Source: Tomocerus qinae (lineage: Eukaryota > Arthropoda > Collembola > Entomobryomorpha > Tomoceridae). Taken from it: a DNA stretch of 64,000 nucleotides. The notes under the pieces are model-generated. The model did no database searches. It was not told where the DNA came from and worked only from the letters and a program-made list of their open reading frames with translations. Positions within the stretch are counted from its first letter, which is position 1. Every line of letters starts with the position of its first letter. The stretch covers positions 61,690,001 through 61,754,000 of the forward strand of contig CM034546.1 of the NCBI GenBank assembly GCA_020055645.1, in the 5' to 3' direction. Positions 35,994 to 47,208 of the stretch are shown here, one piece after another. A program made the translations under genes and the position numbers.

Positions 35994-36684
35994 CAGTGTT
36001 CCATTAGCCACGAGGTTTTGGCATTCTGTATATTTTTAGATTAAAAACATGAAATGAATTTTTAACATTTTCAAATTAGAAGCTGTTGTAGACATCGCCA
36101 GCAAAATTTTGTGGGCACAAAAAAAAATTTTTGTGACCGTTATACCAGTATATATGTGCATATATTATCATCTGATTACTATGGACTCTTATGGAAACTG
36201 GATAAGTTCCTATAATTATTGTTCTCCCCACTTCTCCCCTTTCATTCTAGTATCGAAAATTTTCTAATTTTATGAAGAATTTTTTGAAATTATTTCCAGC
36301 TGCACATAGCTATACCATTTTTAGATACAGCTTACCCGAAAAAACAAACTTATAAAACTGGTCTTATACGGTCTTATAACGATAGCTCTCGAACTCATTG
36401 ACGGATTTTGACTAAACTTTACAAAAATGTTGTTTATAAACCATTGACGAAACTCAGTGATTCTGGATTAAATCGGTTCGCCGGCTATTGAGTTTATGCG
36501 GCCCCAATACTTGGGCGGGCTTCTGTAACTACTTAAAAAGTGAGGTTTTGGATGATGGTGAAAATATGCTTTCAAACCTCAAGCCAACTAGTTTGCAAAA
36601 CTACTTGGTTAATTAAACTGGTTTTTAAAACGAATAAAAGCATATTAGACAAATTGCCAAAACCTCATGGCAAATGGAACACTG
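35994..36684. mobile_element. Non-autonomous DNA transposon, CAGTGTTCCATT ends
   Basis: 691 bp bounded by CAGTGTTCCATTAGCCACGAGGTTTTGGCA, in two blocks, and its inverted copy near the right end (about 30 bp with a few mismatches). CAGTG termini suggest hAT, but no clean 8-bp duplication was found. No coding capacity. Confidence 0.75.
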
Positions 36685-37077
36685 TGCCCAGTCTACACTA
36701 ACCGTATAGACAAACTAAAGAAATTCCATAATATTTAAATACTTAAACGAATATTATGAAAAAAATAAGCGATGTGAACTATTTAGAAGCTGACAGTTAG
36801 TGGTCAAGCCACGGAATTAGACTATTATTAGTAGGTTAAACTGGAAGAATAATGCTATAGGAATTAAAGTGACAGAATGGAGTAGAGCCCTCTAAAGGTA
36901 AGCGATTTAACTACCGTGTTAAAGTAATGCGACGGACCTGGAACAGCAGCGTCTCTGTAGATAAGCTAATTCAACTACGTCAAACTACAATGGACAATTG
37001 CTGTTCTATTAGTCCATAAGATTTAACTATACTTTCCAGTGGGTTGGGTCAAGCATATTTATAGGCGTCATAAAGCG

Positions 37078-37811
37078 CAGTGTTCGATTTTATCCGGCTA
37101 AAAAGCTTTTTGACCAACCAGCCTGCTAAAATGGTTAAAATGGCTAAAATGGTAAAAATGGCTAAAAATGTCCATATCCTTGAAACCTCCTTGATTTTGC
37201 AGCACAGGAGTTCAAACTTCAAGCCACAGCGCAGCGTCCAACAAATGAATAAAAATAGACTGGCGCCATTTTGCTCTGTGTACTCTACATTTTTAACATT
37301 TAACTACATTTTAGTTACGATATCAAATACTGTTACATTTCTATCCGATTTTACATAGTTTTCGCAGATAATGTCATCAAAGCAAAAAACGAAACGAAGA
37401 ACCCCGGCACGACGACGCTCTGCTGCAACCGCGTCACGTTTTAGTGCCCCTGCTTCAGCAACACTTCCTGACCGTACTAATTCGCCAAGAAACAAGACTG
37501 ACAAGGTTTAGCGTAGTCTTATGTCTTCACAACGGTTAGTTGGAAGAATTGTGACCAGAAGATTGATTTGTAGATTGCAAGTATGTAGGCCATTCTTAAA
37601 CAAAATTAGTTTAAACTTTGGTGTAGATCAAGGATAGGCTAATCTAGGCAGAATAGGGTTTTACTTTGCCCCATTTTACGTATATTTTATTTTTGACCAT
37701 TTTAACCAATTTAGCCATTTTATCCGCCAGCTAACAAGGGTATTTTGCCAGCCGGCTAGCCATTTTAACCTGACCATTATAGCCGGCTAACCGGCTGGTC
37801 ATCGAACACTG
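37078..37811. mobile_element. hAT element (non-autonomous), CAGTGTTCGAT ends
   Basis: 734 bp with inverted ends CAGTGTTCGAT and ATCGAACACTG, and a perfect 8-bp duplication ATAAAGCG (37070-37077 and 37812-37819). Near both ends are degenerate AAAATGGCTAAAATGG-type and CCGGCTA motifs. An internal short frame is annotated separately. Confidence 0.9.
37371..37511 (+). CDS. Small basic ORF inside the hAT element
   Basis: 46 codons from ATG after a TTTTCGCAG acceptor-like site. The peptide is rich in Lys/Arg/Ser/Thr (MSSKQKTKRRTPARRRSAAT). Its GC-richer codons differ from the surrounding element. It may be a leftover transposase N-terminus or a captured host exon, probably not functional alone. 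Confidence 0.35.
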   Translation: MSSKQKTKRRTPARRRSAATASRFSAPASATLPDRTNSPRNKTDKV

Positions 37812-38475
37812 ATAAAGCGGCTAGGCTATTATAGTTATGTTTTGTTGTTAGTTTGTGTTTTGTATCTTTTTTGGGGCTAATATTATAGAGGTAACTTCTG
37901 CGTACTGTGAGTCTTGGCGCCACCACTAAATTTGAATTAAAATTCATTCTGTATCTAATTTTGAACATAAATACAAAAATACTCGGCTCAAGTTTTTGTT
38001 ATTTATTTAGAATATTTATAATATCTAAAACGGTGGATGAAACTCTTTTCCACAGAAGTTTTAATTTTAAAAACTTTGAAAGTTAATGGGGTAAGTTTAG
38101 TTTAAGAAATGACGATATTACTATCGAAACTTCAGAACAGAAAGGTGGGCGATTTGTTGAATTCGTCGGTTAACAGTTAATAAGGATTGAAAAATTGCAT
38201 TCATTTTGAGTCAATCAACAAATCTGCCAGATGTAATTTGCCTGAAGTGGACAGTAGTAGTATTTATGATTGTCTCTTTGGGGACGCTGCGCCCCCCTCC
38301 CCTACTGGATACGTGCTAGATTATATTATTAATTATTATATAGTATTTAATATTGGAAGAACAGATCACATGTTTTATAGCTTATGGGTAACAAACATAT
38401 CATTTAAATTAATAAATAATAATAATAAATAATAATAAATTTAATAAAATGTTTTCAACAGACTTCCAACATCCA

Positions 38476-40722
38476 ATGGCCTCACCAAAAGCAAAGAAAC
38501 CCCCGCGGGAAAAAGCCGTGAAGAAATTGGAGTGTTTATTTTGTTTGAAGAAAGTTGGGAAAGATAGAATGAGTAGAGAATGTACCGAAAGTTTATTCAA
38601 CAGCTGTTTCCGCCGTTTGCCTTCAGATATCATTAAGAAAACTTCTCTGGACGAATTTCTAAATAACAATGGCCCTTTCTGTGGAATTTGCTTCAATGCC
38701 GCTCAACAATTGTCCAGTAAAAATGATCTATTTGCGATTGTGGAAAAAGAAATCAACGATTTTGTTTCAAGTCTTACCTTTTCAATTTTACAAAATCGGG
38801 ACTCTTCCCTAAATACTCCCTTTGAGTACGATTCAAATATTCACATTGAGATTCACCACAGAGTACAAATTTGTGACACACTGACTGTGACAGCAGATGA
38901 CATTGTCAGTACAATTGGAGAAGAGTTTGACTGTTTCGAAGTGGAAGTTCAAGAAACGGATTCTACTCTCCCTGGTACTAATGAGATGTAGGTATTTAAT
39001 TACATAATGTTTTATTTTACGGTGAAAACAAAATACTACATGAGCCATGATGCTAGCTTTGGCAGAGAACTTTGTAATCTTCCAACATTTACTTTTACAA
39101 AATTATTTGAATTCCAGAAATTTTTCCACAAATCACGTTAATAAAGATAATCATTTTAAAAATGTCATTATAATCGATTGTTTATACAGTCCTGATGAAG
39201 TATCTGTTCCTGTTGTGGGCAATGCTGATGTAACCGAAGAAAAACAAGATAATGAGGCCAACAATGTTAAAAAGCCTATTTTGAAGAAAATTATTTTGCA
39301 GCGGAATGCTGTTGGGCGTAAGCATTTATTATTAAATAAAGCTAGTTAGTTTTTATGACGCAATTTTATTTTTTTATTATATAAAGCTGTTTTTATGACG
39401 CTTTTATTTTGTATTATATAAAGCTGTTTTTATGACGCTTTTATTTTTTATTATATAAAGCTAGATAGTTTTTATGACGCTTTTATGTGCATAAAATTAC
39501 AAATGGTAATTATATCTACTATTCAATCACAAATAGTTTGTATAACTTATTATTTTTGTTAATACTTTCAGAAAAACCTGATTTAGTATCATGTGAATGC
39601 GGTTTGTCATTTGAAAACGAGGCTAAATTAATAGAGCATGGTATTTTATGTCCGAAAAATGATTCGTATTTAAATGAGGCAGAGAAAAGTGAAGCAACGA
39701 GCATCCGATACCGTTGTGGGAATTGTGGTTTTCTAGCGAAGAGCCTTGAAGGACTAGACGAGCATAAAAAACGGCACTTTAAGAAATATAGCTGTAAAAT
39801 ATGTGGGGAAAAGTTTATTAAATTAAGATTATTAAAAATTCACAAGCGACACCACAGAGAATCTCGTCACACATGCCCCACATGTGGCAAAAAGTTTCTA
39901 TCTCAAAGATTACTGTACCTGCACGAAATTAAGCATACAGATGGTAACGATGAAGTAGTGGAGGAAGTCATAACGCCATCTGACCTTTGGAAAAATCCAA
40001 AAACCCCTAAACGACCTCCAGAAAGGACGTGTCCAACTTGTGGTGAGGTTTGTCGTTCGCAAGTTCACTATAATTACCACAAAGCGTCAAAACATCCTAA
40101 TAGAGAGCCTTATGAGTGCACAATTTGTCATCGGAAGTTCAAATTGCAAAAATTTCTTAAAAATCACATGCATCAAGTTCACATTGCAGTAAAAGATTAT
40201 CTCTGTGCGGAAGAGAAATGTGGAAAGTCTTTTATTTCTCTTTTGCTGCTGAAGAAGCATACCCAACTGGAGCACTCTGACGACAATTTCAAATGCGAAC
40301 TCTGTGGATTCAAGACTTTAATTCAGAAAACAATGGAAAATCACAAAGCACATTATCATAACCCTAAGAAGAAATTCGAATGTATTGTGTGCGGAGTTAG
40401 AGTCTCGGCGCTAAGCAGTCTTCAAAATCATGAACGAATTCACACGGGAGAAAAACCTCATGAATGCAGTTTGTGCGATGAGCGATTTCGAACGAAGAGT
40501 CTTTTAAAAATTCATACAAACCAAAAACACATGCCAGGGAATTATAAATGTCCTAGTTGTGATTATATAGCTGGAACTTTAACTCTCCTTAAGACTCATT
40601 CTATATGCCATTCGGAAGACAAACCTTTTGATTGTGACAAATGTGGCAGGAGATTCAAAGCCAAAGCCACTATGATGAAACACCAACGGATCTCATGCAA
40701 ATCAAATAAAACTATGGAATAA
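38476..40722 (+). CDS. ZAD-like C2H2 zinc-finger protein B
   Basis: Exons 38476-38987, 39190-39317 and 39572-40722, with phases 2 and 1, encode 596 residues. I chose ATGGCC at 38476 because a TTTTCAACAG acceptor lies between it and the in-frame ATG at 38449. The domain order matches the gene at 22914: ECLFC / CTESLFNSC / FCGIC ZAD-like module, acidic linker, CxC-type first finger (CECG), about ten C2H2 fingers (for example YRCGNC...HKKRH and FECIVCG...HERIH, TGEKP), and a last finger ending in Cys. Finger-by-finger similarity shows a duplication separated by 15 kb that contains an IR. A nuclear DNA-binding role is inferred from the fingers. Confidence 0.88.
39332..39486. repeat. Intronic tandem repeat
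   Basis: Within intron 2 of zinc-finger gene B, three to four units of about 37-46 bp share ATATAAAGCTGTTTTTATGACG and CTTTTATTTT. Confidence 0.8.
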
Positions 40723-40848
40723 AATATAGCATTAAAGCTACATAAATTGTCCAATAAAGTACTTTTATTGTATTTTATTAATTAAACTTGAAAATGTAGT
40801 TTTATTACGCTAATTAAATACTGTTTAGTAATTTTTTGCGTTGTTAAT

Positions 40849-42265
40849 TTAGTTGTGGGTTTCTGCAAAATGCTCCCTGAGAACATTTCGGGAGGGGAAT
40901 GGTTTGTTACAGATAAGACAGAGGGTGGGTTCTTTAATGTGAGATTCACGATGTTCCTTGTACTCTCTTCCAGAACGGAATTGCATTCCGCAATTAATAC
41001 ATTTGTGATGGCGGGCGTGCAGAGTCTGTTGATGATGCTGTAGTCCGACTTTAGATCGAAAATTCTGGAAACAAATAGTGCAGTCATAACCTTTTTTACA
41101 ATTGTGAGAACCCAAACTCTCGTTACATGGAAATATCTCCATACAAACTTGACATTGGAAGGGTAGAGGCATCTGCATCTCAATGTTGTGGGATTCTTGA
41201 TGTTTTTCTAAATTCGCCACGTTAAAAAATGACATTTCACACATGCCACACTTTTGTAATACCATTTGGTCGCCTTGCAAATTCTGACGATTTAAATGTT
41301 CTAATTGATGTTTTTGTAATGCTTCAGCATTGAAAAAACCATCACCACAAGCATCACATGAAAACATTTTCACACTCCCTACGTGTTCACTGAAATGCAC
41401 TTGTAATTCGTAATTGCTCTGAAATACTCTATTGCACGCTTCACACCCGAATACCCGGGATTCCACTCGTTTTTCAATGGGTACTGACCTGTTAACAAGT
41501 TCATATTATATTTATATCTTAGAAAATCGTTACAGTTATTTTTGAAACAGGTTTATCGCATAAAATTCAACACCATGGATCATAATTGTTAATTACAATG
41601 TTTTGAATGTTTAAAACGAAAAATAAAAGGTGCAAATTGTTAGACAATGGTCTAAAATTAAACCTGTCTAACAGCTTGCATTTTTTTCTGAAGAAATTAT
41701 TTGAAATTAACGGTAATTAAAAAATTCAGTATTAAATAAATAAATAATAATGTTATGCATACTTTGATGTAGAAGTTTGTGGCGTGTTGGATTCAGTTGT
41801 GTCCGGAACAGATTCACTTCTGGTTTCGTACTTAATTTCTATATCATCTGCAGTGATTAGCGAAGGGCCAAGGTCCATCTCAAGAATTACCTCGCTATTA
41901 CTTGTACTGTCATCATTGGTAGTTAATGGTGTTCCTGGAGAAGGATTTGGATCTGCTGGAGACGTGCCTAGTGTTTGTCGTACTTTTAAGGCTGAAGAAA
42001 CATAGCACTGAACAAAATCTTTGATTTCTTTTTTCATTTCCTCCAATTGCTCATGCATCTGGAACAACTGCTCCCCAAAATGAAAGCAAACTGGACAGAA
42101 AGGGAAGTTCCCATTCTCCACTTGCTTAGAAAAATCTTTGATAACTTCCCCGTTCAAATATCCACAACAGTTATTAAAAATTTTCGTAGAATAAGGTGAC
42201 GGTAAAATCTTGCCGTTTAAAGAGTTGTGACATAGCAGACAGTTTTCCTTAACCGCTGATTCCAT
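40849..42265 (-). CDS. ZAD-like C2H2 zinc-finger protein C
   Basis: Minus-strand exons 41763-42265 and 40849-41488 join in phase 2 (AA|GTATGC; TTAACAG) and give 380 residues. N-terminal ZAD-like cysteines: NCLLCH, FNNCCG and FCPVCF. A Ser/Thr/Asp-rich linker follows, then about seven C2H2 fingers, including FGCEACNRVF...HFSEH, FSCDACGDGF and HKCINCGMQF. The first intron has the same phase as in genes A and B, so this is a divergent relative with a shorter finger array. It is convergent with gene B: the two stop codons are 127 bp apart, so the 3' UTRs probably overlap. Confidence 0.85.
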
Positions 42266-43318
42266 TCTCAGTCTATGTTCTTCGATATACTTTTTGATGT
42301 TTTCAGTCAGTCTGTTTAGAATATATATTCAAACGAGACTTCTACGGTAGGAGACTGATATTTAATATCCGTTCAATTCTTTTCCACTACTAGAAACTAT
42401 ACACAAAAACAAATCAGTTTATATCCTTACAGCTGACAATTTTATTTTACAAATTCAAAATATGATCAAGGAACCCCGAGACGGCAATTTGGCCGTTTTT
42501 GTGTTGGAATTAAGAGTATTGAGGACAGTCTACGTTATTTACACGTAATTTATTCCAATCTTATATTTTCGCAGTTTTAAATTGATGTTGAATTTGAATT
42601 GAATACATTTACCTATTCTATATCTTATGATTCTTATCTATGATCTTAATCTTACCTTGATGGTTGCTACTAGTGGCTTCTCTATTTGATTGAAATGGTT
42701 AATTAGATCATTTTAATTTCCAATTAAGAAGTGATACTTTTCGTCAGAAGACACTGACCAGTACTAATTATCTCTGGCTGTTGTCTTCTACGTAAAAATC
42801 ATTCCCAAAAGCAAACTGAAAGTTTTATTTTTGCACACACCAGCAGTTGAATTTCGTAACTTGCGGTTGGCGCCCTTCGCAGTTTTCCCTTGGAACAAAT
42901 ATGAAACGAGGGTTTAAAAATCGACGTCACACTTGGCGTTGGGGTATTGTTATACATTCCGATTATATTATTCATTCTATCCTATCATTCATAATGAGAA
43001 TGAATGATTGACATTCCCAATGTTGTATTAAATTGTTTGCAATTTTTAGGCGCCATTGTTGACTCATTTACCCACGTTCTACCCGCAAATATATATAATA
43101 TTATATATATATTTTAGATATCCATAGCCCCCCTGAAACCCAGTTCTGTATACGTGCTTGTATAATATTATGAGCTGCGCTGTAAATATACAGTTATAAA
43201 GCAATACTAGTGCATATTATATAAAACCGAATAAAACCGCTAATTGAATTATCTACGATGAAAAATGCATATCTCAGATGAACTTCGCGTTACCACACAA
43301 GGGGAGCTTTGTTAACTT
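42266..43318. other. Intergenic region
   Basis: Upstream of zinc-finger gene C; no gene seen. The phrase CCCAGTTCTGTATACGTGCTTG near 43131-43152 is a tail of the CARGCACGTATC-type repeats. Confidence 0.4.
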
Positions 43319-43714
43319 CGGCTAACTGCAGTTATCCGACCAGGTTTCCCCAGCACCTTGAAAATGTTTCAGATTTTGAAAAAAACTCTCAAAATCTATT
43401 TTTTCCAAATCTGAAATGTTTTGAAAGTGGATGTCTATATTTTCATTTAGGTTAAATCAGTATATAAAACGGAAGTGAGATTAGCTTTGATACACTGAGT
43501 CTGCACCCTTTCACCCCAGCACCTTTGCACCCAAGCTACCCTGCACCCCATTACCCCTGCACCTTGAAAATATTTCAGATTATCTGAAATATTTTCAAAG
43601 TGGATGTCTTTATTTTCATTTAGGTTAGCGGCAGGAGTGCACGTTGTAGGGGTGCAGGGTTGCTGTGGTGCAGGGGTACAAGGAAAACCTGGCCAGATAA
43701 CTGCAGTTTAGCCG
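43319..43714. mobile_element. Terminal-inverted-repeat MITE with CGGCTAA(A)CTGCAG ends
   Basis: Left CGGCTAACTGCAGTTATCC and right inverted CGGCTAAACTGCAGTTATC continue into CCAGGTTT on both sides. Flanks GTTAACTT and GTAACTTT look like an 8-bp duplication with one indel. Internally, a block of about 45 bp ending AAAGTGGATGTCTATATTTTC is repeated directly. Confidence 0.7.
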
Positions 43715-43733
43715 GTAACTTTTTACTTCTTGG

Positions 43734-43861
43734 CAGGGCCGCAGCCAGAAAAAAATTCAAGGGGGGCACCGCCGATTTTTTGCGTTTTTAGACAAAAATT
43801 TCTTTGTTTTTGTGGATTTCGGGGGGGAACGTGCCCCAGTGCCCCCCTCGCTGCGGTCTTG
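43734..43861. mobile_element. Short hAT-like MITE, CAGGGCCGCAGC ends
   Basis: 128 bp with ends CAGGGCCGCAGCCAG and CTCGCTGCGGTCTTG and internal GGGGGG/CCCCCC tracts. The flanking octamers CTTCTTGG and CTTCTATA share their first five bases. Related in style to 48954-49189 and 63363-63591. Confidence 0.65.
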
Positions 43862-44414
43862 CTTCTATAACATTAATTAATATAAGTTTTCATAATGTCT
43901 GTGGAAATTATGTTTTCTTCCCAGAATCCAAAATTTTACCAAAATCCTTCCCGGTTTTGAGGCATTTTTTCCTAAACGTAGTGGAACCAAGCATAGTTTT
44001 ACTAAAAGTCGTATTCTGGCAATTTTTGGGGAAATGATTTGCCGAAAAATGATTGAAAATTATTCTTTTCAGATTTGTGGGCCGCCAGTCCCTCCCAGCC
44101 TCCCTTTGCAAACATAATTGAATTTCGTTTAGGGTTAACATTTTATACAGGGATTTTGCTATATCAATTCGCGCGTAGAGCGATAATGTTTGGCTTTTTT
44201 TTTAAATTAAGTCAAATATGATCTAAAATATATAGGTATACAAAAATAAATATGATCTCTTCCCTATTTGTTTGTTCTTCTTTTCCCTTCTCTTCCATAT
44301 TTTTTCTTCCCTTCCTTCTTTTTTCTTTAATTCCCTCTTCCTTATTATTTTTCCTTAGTATCCGGTGCGGCTTAGCCTACGACGAAGCCGAAAATTTCCC
44401 AGTATCTAGGATAT

Positions 44415-44623
44415 CTAGGATATGATACCATCGATCACGATACTGCACAATTTCCACCAGCGTGTCATGATGAAAACAAGGCGAACACCGTGCCCAGTAA
44501 GGAATGCCTCTCCGTCATCTTTACCATTTCTCCTTTTACCCGACCACAAGAATCGTATAAATATAATGAAGCTCGCAGCAGCCAGGGCAATACCGACAGC
44601 GTAGATATTATCATAAGGATTTT
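44415..44623 (-). CDS. Possible terminal exon with one membrane segment
   Basis: On the minus strand, 68 codons are open from a GTAAG-type acceptor at 44624-44625 to TAG at 44415-44417. The peptide starts NPYDNIYAVGIALAAASFII, continues with a basic stretch (RFLWSGKRRNGKDD) and ends VIDGIIS. The Ala/Ile-rich helix followed by basic residues is a convincing transmembrane/cytosolic junction. Codon use is GC-richer than its surroundings. No upstream exon was found on the minus strand, so it may be an isolated fragment. Family unknown. Confidence 0.35.
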
Positions 44624-44790
44624 CTTACTCTCGGGGGTCAAACGGGACATAGAGGATGAGAAGAGGAATTTAACACGACACTTAGGAAAAACCAATAAGA
44701 TCCAATTAAGTCTCTTTCATTGATATGCGATAATATTATGGTGAAGTCGTGTACACAGCAAAAATATTAGAGCCAGCGAATATCAAGGTT

Positions 44791-44943
44791 CAAGCACGTA
44801 TCCAGAGTGTGGTCCCTTTAAGTTTCCAGGAAAAGACGATTTTTTTGTCATAAAAGATTAAAATTCAAAAAATTTATTATGCCATAATTTTACTAATATA
44901 TTTTGGTGAGTCCCCCTACGTCAAATTCCTGGATACGTGCTTG
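44791..44943. mobile_element. hAT-like MITE, CARGCACGTATC family
   Basis: 153 bp with perfect inverted ends CAAGCACGTATCCA and TGGATACGTGCTTG. The flanks TCAAGGTT and CCAAGGTT match at 7 of 8 positions. It is the best-preserved member; the copy at 3232-3349 shares its ends. Confidence 0.85.
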
Positions 44944-44945
44944 CC

Positions 44946-45283
44946 AAGGTTGGTCGATATGGTAACACACTCTAGGTACTAGGTAGATCATACTTGTTTG
45001 AAATATCATCCAAAACCACTTATGAGGGTCAAAGGAGGGCAGCCAAAGATTTTATCTCTATGGTATGACTCTCAGGGCATGAAAAACCATGGGTTTTTGG
45101 TTTTTTGCCAAAAAACAGGGTTTTTGCTGTTTGCTAACCAAAAACCCTGGTTTTTGGGCTTTTCATGCCTTGGTGTCTGTTCGTTTCCCCCATTAGTGGC
45201 TTTGGATGATATTTAGTATCTAGACTAGATATGCTGGTTCTATACTATAGGGGAAGAGTGTGTTACCATATTAACCAACCTTA
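44946..45283. repeat. Large palindromic element, partly nested
   Basis: The left arm AAGGTTGGTCGATATGGTAACACACTCT, in two blocks, and AAATATCATCCAAAACCACTTATG return inverted on the right, ending ACCATATTAACCAACCTT. The MITE at 45073-45172 sits in its centre, and the one at 44791-44943 is inserted at its left end. Confidence 0.75.
45073..45172. mobile_element. 100-bp MITE, CAGGGCATGAAAAA ends
   Basis: Inverted ends CAGGGCATGAAAA and TTTTCATGCCTTG; internal TTTTTGG/CCAAAAA repeats. The flanking octamers ATGACTCT and GTGTCTGT match at 5 of 8. Same family as 45742-46038. Confidence 0.6.
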
Positions 45284-45594
45284 ACGGACGCTGCCTCCAA
45301 AACATTCAAAATACATACTTTGGGTACAGTACAGCAGTCACTGCTTCACAGTTTCCCATTTTGATTTCTGTTTATCCCAGCAACGTTTCAACGACCAAAA
45401 CCTAATAAAACCTATGGTAGAATCTTTTGAACTTCGTAAAATATCTCAATAGATAATTGACTTAGGTAAAATGTAGTTTAATTACAAATTCCTGAAAACT
45501 CGAAGATCTCCAGAAAATGAAAGTGACACCTGGCCTACAAAAATGTTATAAAATGTGGCAATGGCCTAGTGGTAATAGACCGTAAATTACAAAA

Positions 45595-46217
45595 ATGAAA
45601 ATACCAAATAAAAAAAATTCAAGTAATGAATATCATACAAGACCAATTTATCTATTACTTGCTAGACGAGTATTTTTTTCGGATACATACACTAATTTGA
45701 TTGATACATTTAAACATATTAAAAAGAAGAAAGAATTGGAACAAGGCATGAAAAAGGTTGCCTTTTGTTAACTTTTTGCCTTATTGTGCCTTTTTCCTAT
45801 GACATTCACTACATAAATAATTAAACTTGAGGTTGTTACAAACCTACTATTCACATGACAGAAGTAATATTGTCATTTTCTATAACTTTTATAACGTAAA
45901 ACATAGAAATTGTAATTTATTTCATATAATTTAAAGTAACCAAAAAGGCAAATAGGTTATTTTTTTTGCTAATTTTGCTAAGGCAAAAAGGGAACCAAAA
46001 AGGCAAAAAGGTAACCCTTTTGCCTTTTTCATGCCCTGAATTGGAAGCACAGAGAGTATTGATACAAATTCCGGGAGAATATGCAATTTTCGATTCAGAG
46101 GAAAATCTGGATTACTTTTACAAATATATAAAAAAATATAACCCTGATACTACATTCGTTTTAGCAAATTATTCACAGGCCTTTTGCCATCTGTTCACAG
46201 GTCATTTACCAAATTGA
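45595..46217 (+). pseudogene. Reading frame interrupted by a hAT MITE
   Basis: From ATG 45595 an open frame runs to position 45741 (MKIPNKKNSS ... FKHIKKKKELE). A 297-bp MITE interrupts it. Coding-like sequence resumes after the second target copy at 46047 and continues (AQRVLIQIPGEYAIFDSEEN, then LDYFYKYIKKYNPDTTFVLA) to TGA 46215-46217. The MITE plus one 8-bp target copy adds 305 bp, so the reading frame is shifted. Both halves share one frame when the insert and one target copy are discounted, a direct sign that a formerly continuous frame of about 105 codons was broken. No family was recognised; it may have been a host gene exon or an older repeat's gene. Confidence 0.6.
45742..46038. mobile_element. 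hAT-like MITE inserted in a reading frame
   Basis: 297 bp with ends CAAGGCATGAAAAAGG and CCTTTTTCATGCCCTG, and a perfect 8-bp duplication AATTGGAA (45734-45741 and 46039-46046). The sub-terminal sequence is rich in AAAAAGGCAAAAAGG. Confidence 0.9.
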
Positions 46218-47208
46218 CTTTTGCCAAATTGACGGGCATCTCAGATGCATGTAGTGTCAAGAACCAGTCAAGCCATCCAGCTGAGATCTTGAGGCTTTGA
46301 GACACGGACAGATTCTTATTCTTATAAGGGTTCTTCGTCCCTAATACCAAAATGTTCTCCTTGTTTTCAATCAAGGGGCTTCAGCAACTCAACATGTAAA
46401 GTTAAAGCACCTAAATTCTCAGTACGATGCTTTATGACTTGCATTTGACTACCTATTTAGAAGATATTGCAATTGTGAAGTTAAAAGGAAGTAGGAAATG
46501 TGAAATGGATTTTTAATGACATTAGTGATGCAATACGATAATAGACTGTAACGTTCTTTCATAACTCAGTGAAGTTATACGCTAATATTTTATTTTTTAA
46601 TGAAAATAATGTTTTTAATCGCGATCAAAATCGGAACGATTCTGCTAAAAACGGGACGAATGTTAGCCTTAGCCAACATTGACTGAGAAACTGAGGACGA
46701 ACATTTGCTAATTTTAGCTTTACCATTTACGTGGCCATTGGACTGCTTGATGAAGTGATTATTAACCCAATAAAGGATATAGCTTCAGCAATAATTACCG
46801 ACAACGATTATGATGGCTTTAAGAATTAATTGTTTTGAATAGTTTTCAATTGAATGAATACCCTGCACACACTGCACAGTAGTATAGAGAAATATATATG
46901 AAGGAACAGTTACGTCAACTTCTTTCTCTATAATAGTTTAATACCTGTACAATAATCTAGCACTTGTATAATATATCTTCATTGTCTTGCTTTTATCAAG
47001 AATAAGTTTTGTCATTTCAAGGTTACTATAATCTTTAAAATGAAATTACTGGTGTTATAATTAAAACGACGTATTAAACTTTCATACAGTAGGTATATAC
47101 ATCTGCTATTGATTAAATATATGCATTTGATTTGGGATTATTTCGATACAGCGAATTATTTATTTGGAAGTCTGGTTTTGGGGAAAATACTCATATAATT
47201 CATTAACT
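46218..47208. other. Intergenic region
   Basis: AT-rich, with no gene or clear repeat recognised before the minisatellite. Confidence 0.4.

Larger units (their letters stand above)
35496..38475. other. Transposon-rich intergenic region
   Basis: Holds the elements at 35994-36684 and 37078-37811 and a tail of the CARGCACGTATCC family (CCCCTACTGGATACGTGCT) near 38297-38318. No host gene was seen until the zinc-finger gene at 38476. Confidence 0.5.

Noticed and set aside
40782-41183. 133-codon minus-strand frame overlapping the zinc-finger gene C
   Set aside because: It is an out-of-frame shadow of the C2H2 array, which has the regular Cys/His pattern in the other frame.
44253-44360. Pyrimidine-rich TTCTTTTCCCTTC tract as a long splice or regulatory tract
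   Set aside because: Low-complexity polypyrimidine sequence with no coherent exon directly after it on the plus strand.
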